NCBI GenBank assembly: GCA_036419695.1
Contig: CP143946.1
Span: 1,978,001-2,042,000, forward strand
Direction of reading: 5' to 3'
DNA from: [Clostridium] symbiosum
GTDB lineage: Bacteria > Bacillota > Clostridia > Lachnospirales > Lachnospiraceae
DNA: 64,000 bases
The notes under the pieces are model-generated. The model ran no database searches, was not told the origin of the DNA, and worked only from the letters and a program-made list of their open reading frames with translations. The position numbers and the translations under genes were made by a program. Below, in pieces: positions 9,148 through 17,698 of the stretch (its first letter is position 1; each line of letters opens with the position of its first letter).

Positions 9148-9894
9148 TTGGATAAACTGATCATGAATAACCTGACCTGGCCGGAACTTGAGGCCGAGAT
9201 GGAACATATTAAAGTCGCTCTGGTGCCGGTGGGTTCCTGTGAACAGCACGGCCCCAACACCACATTTGCGACCGACGCGGCCAGAGCGGCCGCGTACGCG
9301 GAGAAACTGGCGGAGCGCTGTAAAAATAAGGTGGTTGTATTCCCCTGCGTGCCGTACGGACTGTCCCTCCACCACATGGATTTCCCCGGCACCGTGACGC
9401 TGCAGGTGGAGACGATGATGCACCTGCTGGTGGATATCGGCGTTTCCATTGCAAAACACGGAATCAGAAAGATCCTGTTTTTAAATGCACACGGCGGCAA
9501 TTTTCCGGCTCTGGAAGGCGCGGTGATTAGTTTAAAGCAGAACCATGAAATTGATGCCTACTGGTCGGCGGTCGGTTCGGAAATTTCCCTGGGAGGGCTG
9601 ACGGGACTGCCGAAGCTCATCGGCCATGCCTGTGAGGTGGAGACCAGTTCCTGCCTCTATCTCTGTCCCGAGACGGTGCGGAAAGAGCGCGTGCCGGGAA
9701 TTATGCAGGACAGCATGCTGACCCATGATTCCTTTGTGAAGGGAGGAGCCGCCTGGAGCTGGAAAAACGACGCATCGTTAAATGGAGCCCTGGGGGACGC
9801 CAGAAAAGCGACCTATGAGATAGGAAAGAAGATGACGGAGGCATCCCTCGAATACATGGAACAGATCGTGGATGAGATTATCGCCCGCCCATAA
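9148..9894 (+). CDS. Creatininase family protein (creatinine amidohydrolase-like)
   Basis: 248 residues. The metal-binding motifs of the creatininase family are all present: LVPVGSCEQHGPN (about residues 25-37), TDAAR, HHMDFPGT, LNAHGGN (about 112-118) and CEVETS. Known members open cyclic or linear amide and carbamoyl bonds, or act on formamide intermediates, with zinc or iron. The start is TTG at 9148, 9 bases after AGGAGG. It sits between the binding protein and permease genes of a peptide-type importer, so it probably processes the imported compound. The true substrate is unknown; creatinine itself is only one possibility. Confidence 0.88.
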   Translation: MDKLIMNNLTWPELEAEMEHIKVALVPVGSCEQHGPNTTFATDAARAAAYAEKLAERCKNKVVVFPCVPYGLSLHHMDFPGTVTLQVETMMHLLVDIGVSIAKHGIRKILFLNAHGGNFPALEGAVISLKQNHEIDAYWSAVGSEISLGGLTGLPKLIGHACEVETSSCLYLCPETVRKERVPGIMQDSMLTHDSFVKGGAAWSWKNDASLNGALGDARKATYEIGKKMTEASLEYMEQIVDEIIARP

Positions 9895-9971
9895 AGCGGA
9901 CGGTAACCCGGCCGGGCCGGACCAATGGCAAAAAACCCGTGCGCTTTACGGCAATGCGGAAGGAGAGATTA

Positions 9972-10997
9972 ATGAGCAAGTTTATATTCAAACGTATACT
10001 GGCGCTGATTCCCGTCATGCTGGGCGTCTCCCTGATTATTTTCAGCCTCCTGTATTTTACTCCCGGAGATCCCGCGGAGTATATGCTGGGAATGGATGCC
10101 ACCCAGGAAAATATTAATACGCTCCACCGTGAGCTGGGACTTGATCAGCCCTTTCTGGTACAGTATTTCAATTACATAAAAAACATTGTGACAAAATTTG
10201 ATTTTGGAAAATCCTATACGACGAAGCAGTCGGTGTCCATCGAGATTCTAAAGAGAGTGCCGGCTACCGTGACGCTGGCGGTTTTAAGCGTCTCCTTTGC
10301 CACGGTCATCGGAGTCGTGACCGGAGTGATAGCGGCGGTGAAGCAGTATTCCATCTTTGACAAGATAGCGACGGTGTTCGCCCTGACCGGCGTGTCCATG
10401 CCGAACTTCTGGACCGGCCTGATGCTGATTATCATCTTTGCGGTTCATTTTAAGGTGCTGCCGCCCTCGGGGTTTGATACGCCCCTGCACTGGATTCTGC
10501 CTTCCCTGACCGTGGGAATGGCGTCCAGCGCCACCATCATGCGCCAGACGCGGTCGGCGATGCTGGAGGTCATCCGCCAGGATTACATTACAACCGCGCG
10601 GGCAAAGGGGCAGAAGGAGATTGTAATCGTGTTCCGTCATGCGCTTAAAAATGCGCTGATCCCGATTATCACCGTTGTGGGAATTTCCTTCGGCGGCATG
10701 CTCGGCGGCGCGATTCTGGCGGAGTCCATTTTCTCCATACCGGGAATCGGAAAGCTGATGGTGGATGCCATCAATGTAAAGAATTATCCGATGGTGCAGG
10801 GCGGAGTCCTGTTTATCGCATTTGCCTTCTCCATCGTCAATCTGCTGGTGGACATTCTGTACGCCTTTGTGGATCCGAGAATTAAGTCACAGTATAAGAA
10901 CTCCGGCCGAAAAGCGGTCCCGGCCGGGGCGTCAATGCAGGCCGTGAGGAACGAAAAAGCCGGTGCGGCAGAAGATAAGATGGGAAAGGAGGAATAA
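9972..10997 (+). CDS. Dipeptide/oligopeptide ABC transporter permease (DppB type)
   Basis: 341 residues with six membrane spans. The N-terminal FIFKRILALIPVMLGVSLI is typical of DppB/OppB permeases, and FTPGDPAEYMLG is the conserved first extracellular stretch. The EAA loop that touches the ATPase is in DYITTARAKGQ. AAGGAG lies just before the ATG at 9972; starts further upstream lack a site. It pairs with the next gene to form the membrane channel of the importer. Confidence 0.92.
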   Translation: MSKFIFKRILALIPVMLGVSLIIFSLLYFTPGDPAEYMLGMDATQENINTLHRELGLDQPFLVQYFNYIKNIVTKFDFGKSYTTKQSVSIEILKRVPATVTLAVLSVSFATVIGVVTGVIAAVKQYSIFDKIATVFALTGVSMPNFWTGLMLIIIFAVHFKVLPPSGFDTPLHWILPSLTVGMASSATIMRQTRSAMLEVIRQDYITTARAKGQKEIVIVFRHALKNALIPIITVVGISFGGMLGGAILAESIFSIPGIGKLMVDAINVKNYPMVQGGVLFIAFAFSIVNLLVDILYAFVDPRIKSQYKNSGRKAVPAGASMQAVRNEKAGAAEDKMGKEE

Positions 10998-11000
10998 CAT

Positions 11001-11900
11001 ATGGCAGGCACAGCAGAAGCGGCGGTAAATGATGCGATCGATTATTCCTCCATTAAAAAAGAGGGGCTTTTTACCCAGACCTGGAACGGACTGAAGAGAA
11101 ACAGGCTGGCTATGTTCGGCCTGGCGTTAATCGCCATCCTGATACTGATTGCGGTATTTGCGGATTTTATCGCTCCCTACGGTGTGGACGAGCAGGATCT
11201 GACCAGGAAATTTATGAAACCCTGCGGTGAGCACTTATTCGGCACCGATGAATTCGGCCGCGACATATTCAGCAGAATCGTGTTCGGAAGCCGTTATTCC
11301 CTGATGATAGGAGCCGTGGCGGCGACATTATCGGCCGTCATCGGCATGCTGGCCGGTTCTTTAGCCGGTTTCTACGGCGGAAGGACGGACAATATCCTGA
11401 TGCGTCTGATCGACATTATGCTGGCCATCCCGAGCACCCTTTTGGGAATCTCAATTGTCGCGGCCCTTGGAAACGGAATCAGGAATGTAATTATCGCCGT
11501 TGCAATCGGAGCCGTCCCGGCCTATGCGAGAATTGTCCGGGCCTCGATCCTTTCGGTAAAAGAGCAGGAGTATATCGAAGCGGCCCGTTCCATCGGCGCG
11601 TCCGATTACCGTATTATTATGAAACATATTCTGCCCAACTGTCTGGCTCCGATTATCGTCCAGATTACAATGAGCGTTGCCAAAGCCATACTGGAGGCGT
11701 CGGCCTTAAGTTTCATCGGCCTGGGCGTCCAGCCTCCTTCGGCGGAATGGGGCGCCATGCTGTCGGCGGGACGCGCTTATATAAGGAAGGCATGGTGGAT
11801 TGTCACATTCCCGGGCGTTGCCATTGCCATGATTATCTTCGGCCTGAACCTGTTCGGGGACGGCTTAAGAGATGCCCTGGATCCCAGACTGAAAACGTAA
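11001..11900 (+). CDS. Dipeptide/oligopeptide ABC transporter permease (DppC type)
   Basis: 299 residues. An N-terminal cytoplasmic segment and first span lead into the DppC landmark HLFGTDEFGRDIFSRIVFGSR (near residues 75-95). The EAA loop EYIEAARSIGASD and a C-terminal LGVQPPSAEWGAML follow. It starts 3 bases after the DppB stop, with AAAGGAGG upstream, so it is translationally coupled and forms the second half of the channel. Confidence 0.92.
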   Translation: MAGTAEAAVNDAIDYSSIKKEGLFTQTWNGLKRNRLAMFGLALIAILILIAVFADFIAPYGVDEQDLTRKFMKPCGEHLFGTDEFGRDIFSRIVFGSRYSLMIGAVAATLSAVIGMLAGSLAGFYGGRTDNILMRLIDIMLAIPSTLLGISIVAALGNGIRNVIIAVAIGAVPAYARIVRASILSVKEQEYIEAARSIGASDYRIIMKHILPNCLAPIIVQITMSVAKAILEASALSFIGLGVQPPSAEWGAMLSAGRAYIRKAWWIVTFPGVAIAMIIFGLNLFGDGLRDALDPRLKT

Positions 11901-11912
11901 AGGAGGAACGAA

Positions 11913-12899
11913 ATGAGCGAAACTATATTATCGGTCCGCGATTTGTCGGTTCACTATGTCAAGGAAAAGAGCGTGGTGAAAGCCGTGAATCACCTGTCGT
12001 TTGATCTGGTCGCAGGGGAGACTCTGGGCCTTGTGGGAGAGACGGGGGCGGGCAAGACAACGACGGCCCTCGCCATTATGAACCTTGTTCCAAACCCGCC
12101 GGGAAGAATCGTGGGCGGGGAAATCGTATTCCAGGGAGAAAATGTCCTGACGAAGTCAAAGCACGAGCTGCGGAAAATGAGGGGCAGGGAAGTCTCGATG
12201 ATTTTCCAGGATCCCATGACATCCTTAAACCCGGTTATGACGGTGGGGGATCAGATAGCGGAGGTGGTGCGGCTCCACAACCAGTGCTCGCCGGCCGAGG
12301 CCTCTGTCCGCGCCCAGGAGATGCTTCAGATGGTGGGAATCAATGCAGAACGCTACCAGGATTATCCCCATCAGTTTTCGGGAGGGATGAAGCAGAGGGT
12401 GGTGATCGCCATCGCCTTGGCCTGCAACCCAAAACTTCTGATTGCCGATGAGCCGACAACGGCGCTGGATGTGACAATCCAGGCCCAGGTGCTGGAGATG
12501 ATGACGGAGTTAAAGGATAAGCTGAATACTTCAATGATCCTGATTACCCACGATCTGGGAGTCGTTGCCCAGGTCTGCGATAAGGTTGCCATCATGTACG
12601 CCGGTGAAATCGTGGAGTACGGCAATCTGGAAGATATTTACGACCATGGGGAGCATCCGTATACGATCGGCCTTTTCGGTTCCATTCCGGATCTCGACAA
12701 TGACACGGAACGGCTCAGCCCCATCTCGGGCCTCATGCCGGATCCGACGAACCTTCCTGCGGGATGCTCGTTCAGCCCCAGGTGTCCGCACTGCACCGGG
12801 CGGTGCCTGGCGGAGGATCCGTCTCTCCGGGAGACGGCGCCCGGCCATATGGTGAAATGCCACCTGCCGCGGCAAAACGCCGGAAGAAGGGAGGAGTAA
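11913..12899 (+). CDS. Peptide ABC transporter ATPase (DppD/OppD type)
   Basis: 328 residues. Walker A GETGAGKTT (about residues 42-50), signature FSGGMKQRV, Walker B LLIADEPTTALD and the H-loop ILITHD are all intact. The C-terminal oligopeptide-transporter domain has the cysteine cluster CSFSPRCPHCTGRC that in this subfamily can bind an Fe-S cluster. It pairs with the next ATPase to energise import. AAAGGAGG lies before the ATG. Confidence 0.92.
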   Translation: MSETILSVRDLSVHYVKEKSVVKAVNHLSFDLVAGETLGLVGETGAGKTTTALAIMNLVPNPPGRIVGGEIVFQGENVLTKSKHELRKMRGREVSMIFQDPMTSLNPVMTVGDQIAEVVRLHNQCSPAEASVRAQEMLQMVGINAERYQDYPHQFSGGMKQRVVIAIALACNPKLLIADEPTTALDVTIQAQVLEMMTELKDKLNTSMILITHDLGVVAQVCDKVAIMYAGEIVEYGNLEDIYDHGEHPYTIGLFGSIPDLDNDTERLSPISGLMPDPTNLPAGCSFSPRCPHCTGRCLAEDPSLRETAPGHMVKCHLPRQNAGRREE

Positions 12900-12902
12900 G
12901 AG

Positions 12903-13910
12903 ATGGCGGCACTGCTAGAAGTAAAAGGACTTAAGAAATATTTCAGCACTCCCAAGGGGATGCTGCACGCGGTGGATGATATCAGCTTCACACTGGAACA
13001 GGGGAAGACCCTGGGGATCGTAGGGGAGTCGGGATGCGGCAAATCGACGCTCGGCCGGGTGCTCCTGCACCTGCTGGAACCCACGGAAGGAACCATTCTG
13101 TTTGACGGCAAAGATATCTCAAACCCGGGACGCCATGCGATGAAGGAACTGCATCAGGAGATGCAGATGATTTTCCAGGATCCCTATTCCTCCATCAATC
13201 CACGTATGACGGTCAGCGAGATCATCGGAGAACCGCTGAAAATCTTTAAAATGTGTGCATCTTCATCCGACTGTGACCGGGAAGTGCTGAAGCTGATGGA
13301 TACGGTAGGCCTGGCAGGCAGGCTTTACAATACATATCCCCACGAGCTGGACGGCGGCCGCCGCCAGCGTATCGGGATTGCCAGGGCGCTGGCGCTGAAT
13401 CCCAAATTCATCGTCTGTGACGAGCCGGTTTCGGCCCTGGATGTGTCGATTCAGGCGCAGATCCTGAACCTGATGCAGGATTTGCAGGAGGAGAGGGGCC
13501 TTACCTATATTTTTATCACCCATGACCTGTCTGTGGTGAAGCATATTTCGGACGATATAGGGGTGATGTATCTCGGCCAGATGGTGGAGATGTGTGAGTC
13601 GAAGGAACTGTTCAGAAATCAGCTCCATCCGTATACAAAAGCGCTGCTGTCCGCCATCCCGCGGCCGAAAATCCATCAGAAGACGGAGCGGATCCTGCTG
13701 AGGGGCGAGATCACCTCGCCGATCAATCCGGGCGACAAATGCCGTTTCTGCAGCAGGTGCATTTATGCACAGGAACGGTGCTTTGACTCGGGGCCGAAGC
13801 TTGAGGAGGCTGGAAACGGACATTATATAGCCTGCCATTACTGGAAGGAGATAGCGGACGGAGCGCTGAAACCGCAGACGGCGCAGAAGACGCGGGAGGA
13901 GGCCGGATGA
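12903..13910 (+). CDS. Peptide ABC transporter ATPase (DppF/OppF type) with altered signature motif
   Basis: 335 residues. Walker A is GESGCGKST (about 42-50), Walker B FIVCDEPVSALD, H-loop IFITHDLS. The ABC signature, normally LSGGQ, reads LDGGRRQRIGIARA here: the serine that contacts ATP is aspartate and the glutamine is arginine. I recall the same variant in other clostridial OppF-like proteins, so it is probably a subfamily trait and not a dead enzyme; one of the two ATP sites may be weak. The C-terminal domain has CRFCSRCIYAQERC. It begins 3 bases after the DppD stop and overlaps the next gene by 4 bases. Confidence 0.9.
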   Translation: MAALLEVKGLKKYFSTPKGMLHAVDDISFTLEQGKTLGIVGESGCGKSTLGRVLLHLLEPTEGTILFDGKDISNPGRHAMKELHQEMQMIFQDPYSSINPRMTVSEIIGEPLKIFKMCASSSDCDREVLKLMDTVGLAGRLYNTYPHELDGGRRQRIGIARALALNPKFIVCDEPVSALDVSIQAQILNLMQDLQEERGLTYIFITHDLSVVKHISDDIGVMYLGQMVEMCESKELFRNQLHPYTKALLSAIPRPKIHQKTERILLRGEITSPINPGDKCRFCSRCIYAQERCFDSGPKLEEAGNGHYIACHYWKEIADGALKPQTAQKTREEAG

Positions 13911-14515
13911 AGCCGCCTTCCCTGAGGCCGGTCAACCAGCTTAATTATGCCTGCGTGCCTTACCCTACGACCCTTGAAAGAGGGGAGCGTTTGCAAAAAC
14001 CGTATCCCAGCGTGGCCGTGGCCGGCTGCGGCCTGTGCTGCATCTGCATGATGGTGGAATTTATGACGGGGAAGCTGCTTCCCATCAAAGGGTGTATTGA
14101 GCTGTCCGTGGAATCGGGGGCCAATGTTTTCGGCACCGATATGAAGCGCCTGGGAGAGGCGGCGGCAGAGTTGTACGGGCTGCGGTTTGAGACGGCGGGA
14201 GGAATGGATGATCTGCGCAAATGCCTGGGAGAGGGCGGCTGTGCGGTGGTGAACGTGGGGAGAAAAAACGGCATTTTCTCCGACGGAGGCCATTACCTGT
14301 TTGCGGCCGGGATGGACGGGGACGAAAACGGACGCGGCACGGATAGACCGGAGCGGATATGGTTTCTGGACCCCTCTTTTACAAAACAGAAATACGAAAG
14401 GCCGGACCGACGGGAAAAAGTTGAATTGAAGGAGCCGTACATCCTGGCGGAGCCGGATACGGTGGAAACGGAATGCGCCTCCCGCCATCCGGCATTCTAC
14501 CTGTTTTACAGGTAA
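13907..14515 (+). CDS. C39-like (papain-fold) peptidase family protein
   Basis: 202 residues, starting at an ATGA overlap with the DppF stop and so translationally coupled. It has the layout of a C39_2-type cysteine peptidase: AGCGLCC with a candidate catalytic Cys near position 41, GGHYLFAAG with a candidate His near 129, and WFLDPSF with a candidate Asp near 155. There is no signal peptide or membrane span, so it should be cytoplasmic. As the last gene of a peptide-import operon it may cleave the imported peptide or conjugate. Recognition is at fold level only; non-enzymatic relatives exist. Confidence 0.65.
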   Translation: MKPPSLRPVNQLNYACVPYPTTLERGERLQKPYPSVAVAGCGLCCICMMVEFMTGKLLPIKGCIELSVESGANVFGTDMKRLGEAAAELYGLRFETAGGMDDLRKCLGEGGCAVVNVGRKNGIFSDGGHYLFAAGMDGDENGRGTDRPERIWFLDPSFTKQKYERPDRREKVELKEPYILAEPDTVETECASRHPAFYLFYR

Positions 14516-14544
14516 AAAATTGTTAAATAAAAATACGAAGAATC

Positions 14545-14578
14545 GGCTGCCATGGGAAATTTATGGCAGCCTTTTTTG
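14545..14578 (+). terminator. Terminator of the lyase/Dpp operon
   Basis: GGCTGCCAT (14545-14553) pairs with ATGGCAGCC (14563-14571), followed by six Ts. Confidence 0.88.
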
Positions 14579-14665
14579 TCGTTTCTGTATGAAACACCAG
14601 TCGAAAAAAATAAATTTTGTATTAATTTTTATACAAAAAACGGTCGATTATCTTAAATTTCCCAA

Positions 14666-14694
14666 TTGTTAAAAACATTTACCTATGCTATACT
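14666..14694 (+). promoter_or_regulatory. Promoter of the rnf operon
   Basis: TTGTTA (14666-14671), 17 bases, TATACT (14689-14694), about 100 bases before rnfC. Two direct copies of TGATAAAAAATTCAC (14722-14736 and 14744-14758) lie in the leader, 22 bases apart. Confidence 0.65.
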
Positions 14695-14800
14695 ATACGC
14701 GATAGCTTTTAACCCTGGAAGTGATAAAAAATTCACGAAAATCTGATAAAAAATTCACATCCGGGAGAGAAAATCTAACTAGAGAAAGAGGGTTTATTTG

Positions 14801-16126
14801 ATGGGTTTGGCTACATTTATAGGCGGCATTCATCCTTATGAGGGAAAAGAACTGTCTGAGGATAAACCGATCCAGGTAATCGTTCCTGAAAAGGGCGAAG
14901 AGATGGTATATCCGCTGTCCCAGCACATTGGCGCTCCTGCAAAACCACTGGTTGCCAAAGGCGACCAGGTACTGAAAGGTCAGATTATTGCAGAGGCCGG
15001 AGGCTTTATTTCCGCCAATGTTTTAAGTTCTGTTTCCGGTACGGTAAAGGGGATCGAACCGAGACTGGTAGCGAATGGTGCAATGGTACAGTCTATCATC
15101 GTAGAGAACGATGGGGAAGAGAATGCGATTGAAGGTTTTGGTAACGAGAGGGATTACACAAAGCTTTCTAAGGAAGAAATCAGAAATATCATTAAAGAAG
15201 CCGGTATTGTCGGCTTAGGCGGAGCCGGTTTCCCAACCCATGTGAAGCTGACGCCGAAGGATGAGGCTGCCATCGATCACGTAATTGTGAACGGCGCAGA
15301 GTGCGAGCCTTACCTGACGAGCGACTACCGTGTAATGATGGAGCGTCCGGAACAGATTATCGGCGGACTGAAAGTCATCCTCCAGTTATTTGACAATGCA
15401 AAGGGAATCATCGGCATTGAGAATAACAAACCGGAAGCGATCAAGAAACTGACGGAGATGGTAAAAGATGAGCCGAGAATTGAGGTATGTCCGCTGCTTA
15501 CCAAGTATCCGCAGGGCGGTGAGCGTACCCTGATTTATGCCGTTACCGGAAGAGAAATCAATTCTTCCATGCTGCCGGCAGACGCAGGCTGTGTTGTTGA
15601 CAACATTGACACTGTGGCTGCTATTTATAATGCAGTCTGCAAATCTACGCCGCTGATGCGTAAGATTATCACGGTAACAGGCGATGCCGTAGCGAATCCT
15701 CAGAACTTTGAGGTAAGGCTGGGAACGAATTACAACAGACTTAAAGAAGCCGCAGGCGGATTTAAGGAAGAACCAGAGAAGATGATTTCCGGCGGGCCAA
15801 TGATGGGCCAGGCCTTATTCAGCCTTGACTTCCCGGTGGCCAAGACATCTTCTGCACTGACTACATTCACAAAAGACCAGGTTGCAGCAATGGATCCGAC
15901 TCCGTGTATCCGGTGCGGAAAGTGTGTGGACGTATGTCCCGAACACCTTGTGCCGCAGATGATGATGGACGCCGCGGAGCGTCACGACATGGAGAAATTC
16001 CAGAAGCTGAACGGTATGGAATGTGTGGAATGCGGCTGCTGTGCATATACATGCCCGGCCAAGAGACCGCTGACACAGGCATTCAAAGAGCTGCGTAAAG
16101 CAGTGGCGGCCAGCCGCAGAAAGTAG
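14801..16126 (+). CDS. rnfC: Rnf complex subunit C
   Basis: 441 residues. RnfC is the peripheral NADH-binding subunit of the Rnf complex, which couples ferredoxin:NAD+ electron transfer to Na+ or H+ pumping. The N-terminal domain starts FIGGIHPYEGKELSED. The flavin/NADH-binding region has VGLGGAGFPTHVKL and NGAECEPYLTSDYR (about residues 140-180). Two [4Fe-4S] motifs follow, CIRCGKCVDVCPEHL and CVECGCCAYTCPAKRPL (about 370-425). A TTG directly precedes the ATG at 14801; the ATG, about 8 bases from AAAGAGGG, is preferred. It is the first gene of a compact six-gene operon in the clostridial order C-D-G-E-A-B. Confidence 0.95.
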   Translation: MGLATFIGGIHPYEGKELSEDKPIQVIVPEKGEEMVYPLSQHIGAPAKPLVAKGDQVLKGQIIAEAGGFISANVLSSVSGTVKGIEPRLVANGAMVQSIIVENDGEENAIEGFGNERDYTKLSKEEIRNIIKEAGIVGLGGAGFPTHVKLTPKDEAAIDHVIVNGAECEPYLTSDYRVMMERPEQIIGGLKVILQLFDNAKGIIGIENNKPEAIKKLTEMVKDEPRIEVCPLLTKYPQGGERTLIYAVTGREINSSMLPADAGCVVDNIDTVAAIYNAVCKSTPLMRKIITVTGDAVANPQNFEVRLGTNYNRLKEAAGGFKEEPEKMISGGPMMGQALFSLDFPVAKTSSALTTFTKDQVAAMDPTPCIRCGKCVDVCPEHLVPQMMMDAAERHDMEKFQKLNGMECVECGCCAYTCPAKRPLTQAFKELRKAVAASRRK

Positions 16127-16139
16127 GAGGTGTGAAGAA

Positions 16140-17075
16140 ATGGGAAAATTATTTAACGTATCGTCATCACCTCATGTAAGAAGTAAACATTCCACCCAGG
16201 CAATCATGTTTGACGTGGCAATTGCAATGCTTCCTGCATCCATTTACGGTGTATGGCAGTTCGGTATGCACGCACTTCTTGTACTGATTGCTACAGTTGT
16301 ATCCTGCGTACTTTCCGAATATATTTTTGAGAAACTGATGAAAAAACCGATTACCGTTTATGACGGCAGCGCCGTTGTTACCGGTATGATCCTTGCGCTC
16401 AACATGCCTCCTCAGATTCCGGTCTGGATGCCATGCCTGGGCGGTGTATTCGCCATCATCATTGTAAAACAGATGTACGGCGGTCTTGGCCAGAACTGGA
16501 TGAACCCGGCCCTGGCGGCAAGATGTTTCCTGCTTATTTCATTCGCAGGCAAGATGACCACATTTACCGAGCCGTTCTCCGATGCAGTAGCCAGTGCAAC
16601 TCCAATGGCTATGTTAAAGGCAGGGGAGCAGGTGGATGTAACGGCTATGTTTATCGGACGTATCCCTGGAACCATCGGTGAGGTTTCCGTGATTGCACTG
16701 TTAATCGGCGCCGCTTATCTGGTATTCAGAAAGGTTATCACACTGCGTATCCCGCTTACATATATTGCAACGGTTGCAATCTTTGCCGCAATCTACAGCG
16801 GATTCGATGTAAGCTACATTCTGGCCCATGTATGCGGCGGCGGTTTGATTTTTGGCGCCTTCTTCATGGCAACTGATTATGTAACAAGCCCGATTACACC
16901 AAAGGGACAGTATGTATTCGGTATCGCCCTGGGACTTCTGACAGGCCTCTTCCGTATCTTCGGCGGCTCTGCAGAGGGTGTTTCCTATGCGATTATCTTC
17001 TGTAACATCCTGGTTCCGTTAATCGAGAAGTTCACCCTTCCGACTGCATTTGGAAAAAAGGGAGGTAAGAAATAA
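16140..17075 (+). CDS. rnfD: Rnf complex subunit D
   Basis: 311 residues with about nine membrane spans. The segment AVASATPMAMLK (about residues 149-160) carries the threonine (near T154) to which FMN is covalently linked in RnfD proteins. AGGAGGTG lies before the ATG. The stop overlaps the rnfG start by one base (TAATG), which indicates translational coupling. It forms the membrane core with E and A. Confidence 0.95.
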   Translation: MGKLFNVSSSPHVRSKHSTQAIMFDVAIAMLPASIYGVWQFGMHALLVLIATVVSCVLSEYIFEKLMKKPITVYDGSAVVTGMILALNMPPQIPVWMPCLGGVFAIIIVKQMYGGLGQNWMNPALAARCFLLISFAGKMTTFTEPFSDAVASATPMAMLKAGEQVDVTAMFIGRIPGTIGEVSVIALLIGAAYLVFRKVITLRIPLTYIATVAIFAAIYSGFDVSYILAHVCGGGLIFGAFFMATDYVTSPITPKGQYVFGIALGLLTGLFRIFGGSAEGVSYAIIFCNILVPLIEKFTLPTAFGKKGGKK

Positions 17076-17683
17076 TGGCAGCTAAATCCGGATTTATGAA
17101 AGACGCCTTTATCCTTTTTGCAATCACCCTGATTTCCGGTATTGCGCTGGGAGGCGTATATGAAGTGACAAAAGGCCCGATCGAAAAGGCCACAATTGAA
17201 GCAAACAACAAGACTTACAGAGGTGTGTTCCCGGAGGCTTCCTCCTTTGAGGAGTCAAGCGAAATCAACCTGGAAGAATGCAATACACAGCTTGCAACAT
17301 CCGCTTTCGGCGGTGTCGGCGTTGAGACCGTTATGGTGGCAAAGGACGACGCGGGCAGTGACCTCGGATATGTAGTCAATTCCTATTCCAATGACAGCTA
17401 CGGCGGAAAAGTAGCCATCTCCGTCGGCATTAAGGAAGACGGAAGCATTACCGCCATCGGTTTCCGCGAAATCAGCGATACGCCGGGTCTGGGCCTTAAG
17501 GCGAAGGAAGACGCGTTCAGAACCCAGTATGACGGTAAAACCGCTACGGAGCTCACCGTTGTAAAGGGCGGCAATGCCGGCGATGCTGAGATCAATGCCA
17601 TCAGCGGCGCGACCATTACGTCCAAGGCAGTAACCAATGCGGTAAATGCAGCCCTGTACTGCAAACAGAATTTCATAGACTAA
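17075..17683 (+). CDS. rnfG: Rnf complex subunit G
   Basis: 202 residues. It has one N-terminal membrane anchor (about residues 8-28) and an extracytoplasmic FMN-binding domain. The flavinylation motif is AISGATITSKAV near the C terminus, where FMN is attached to the threonine by ApbE; no apbE gene is in the window. It starts within the rnfD stop codon. Confidence 0.95.
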   Translation: MAAKSGFMKDAFILFAITLISGIALGGVYEVTKGPIEKATIEANNKTYRGVFPEASSFEESSEINLEECNTQLATSAFGGVGVETVMVAKDDAGSDLGYVVNSYSNDSYGGKVAISVGIKEDGSITAIGFREISDTPGLGLKAKEDAFRTQYDGKTATELTVVKGGNAGDAEINAISGATITSKAVTNAVNAALYCKQNFID

Positions 17684-17698
17684 CAGGAGGTGGGAGAT

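Noticed and set aside
14666..14683. Possible Rex operator overlapping the rnf -35
   Set aside because: The left half TTGTTAA fits but the right half does not resemble TTAACAA.
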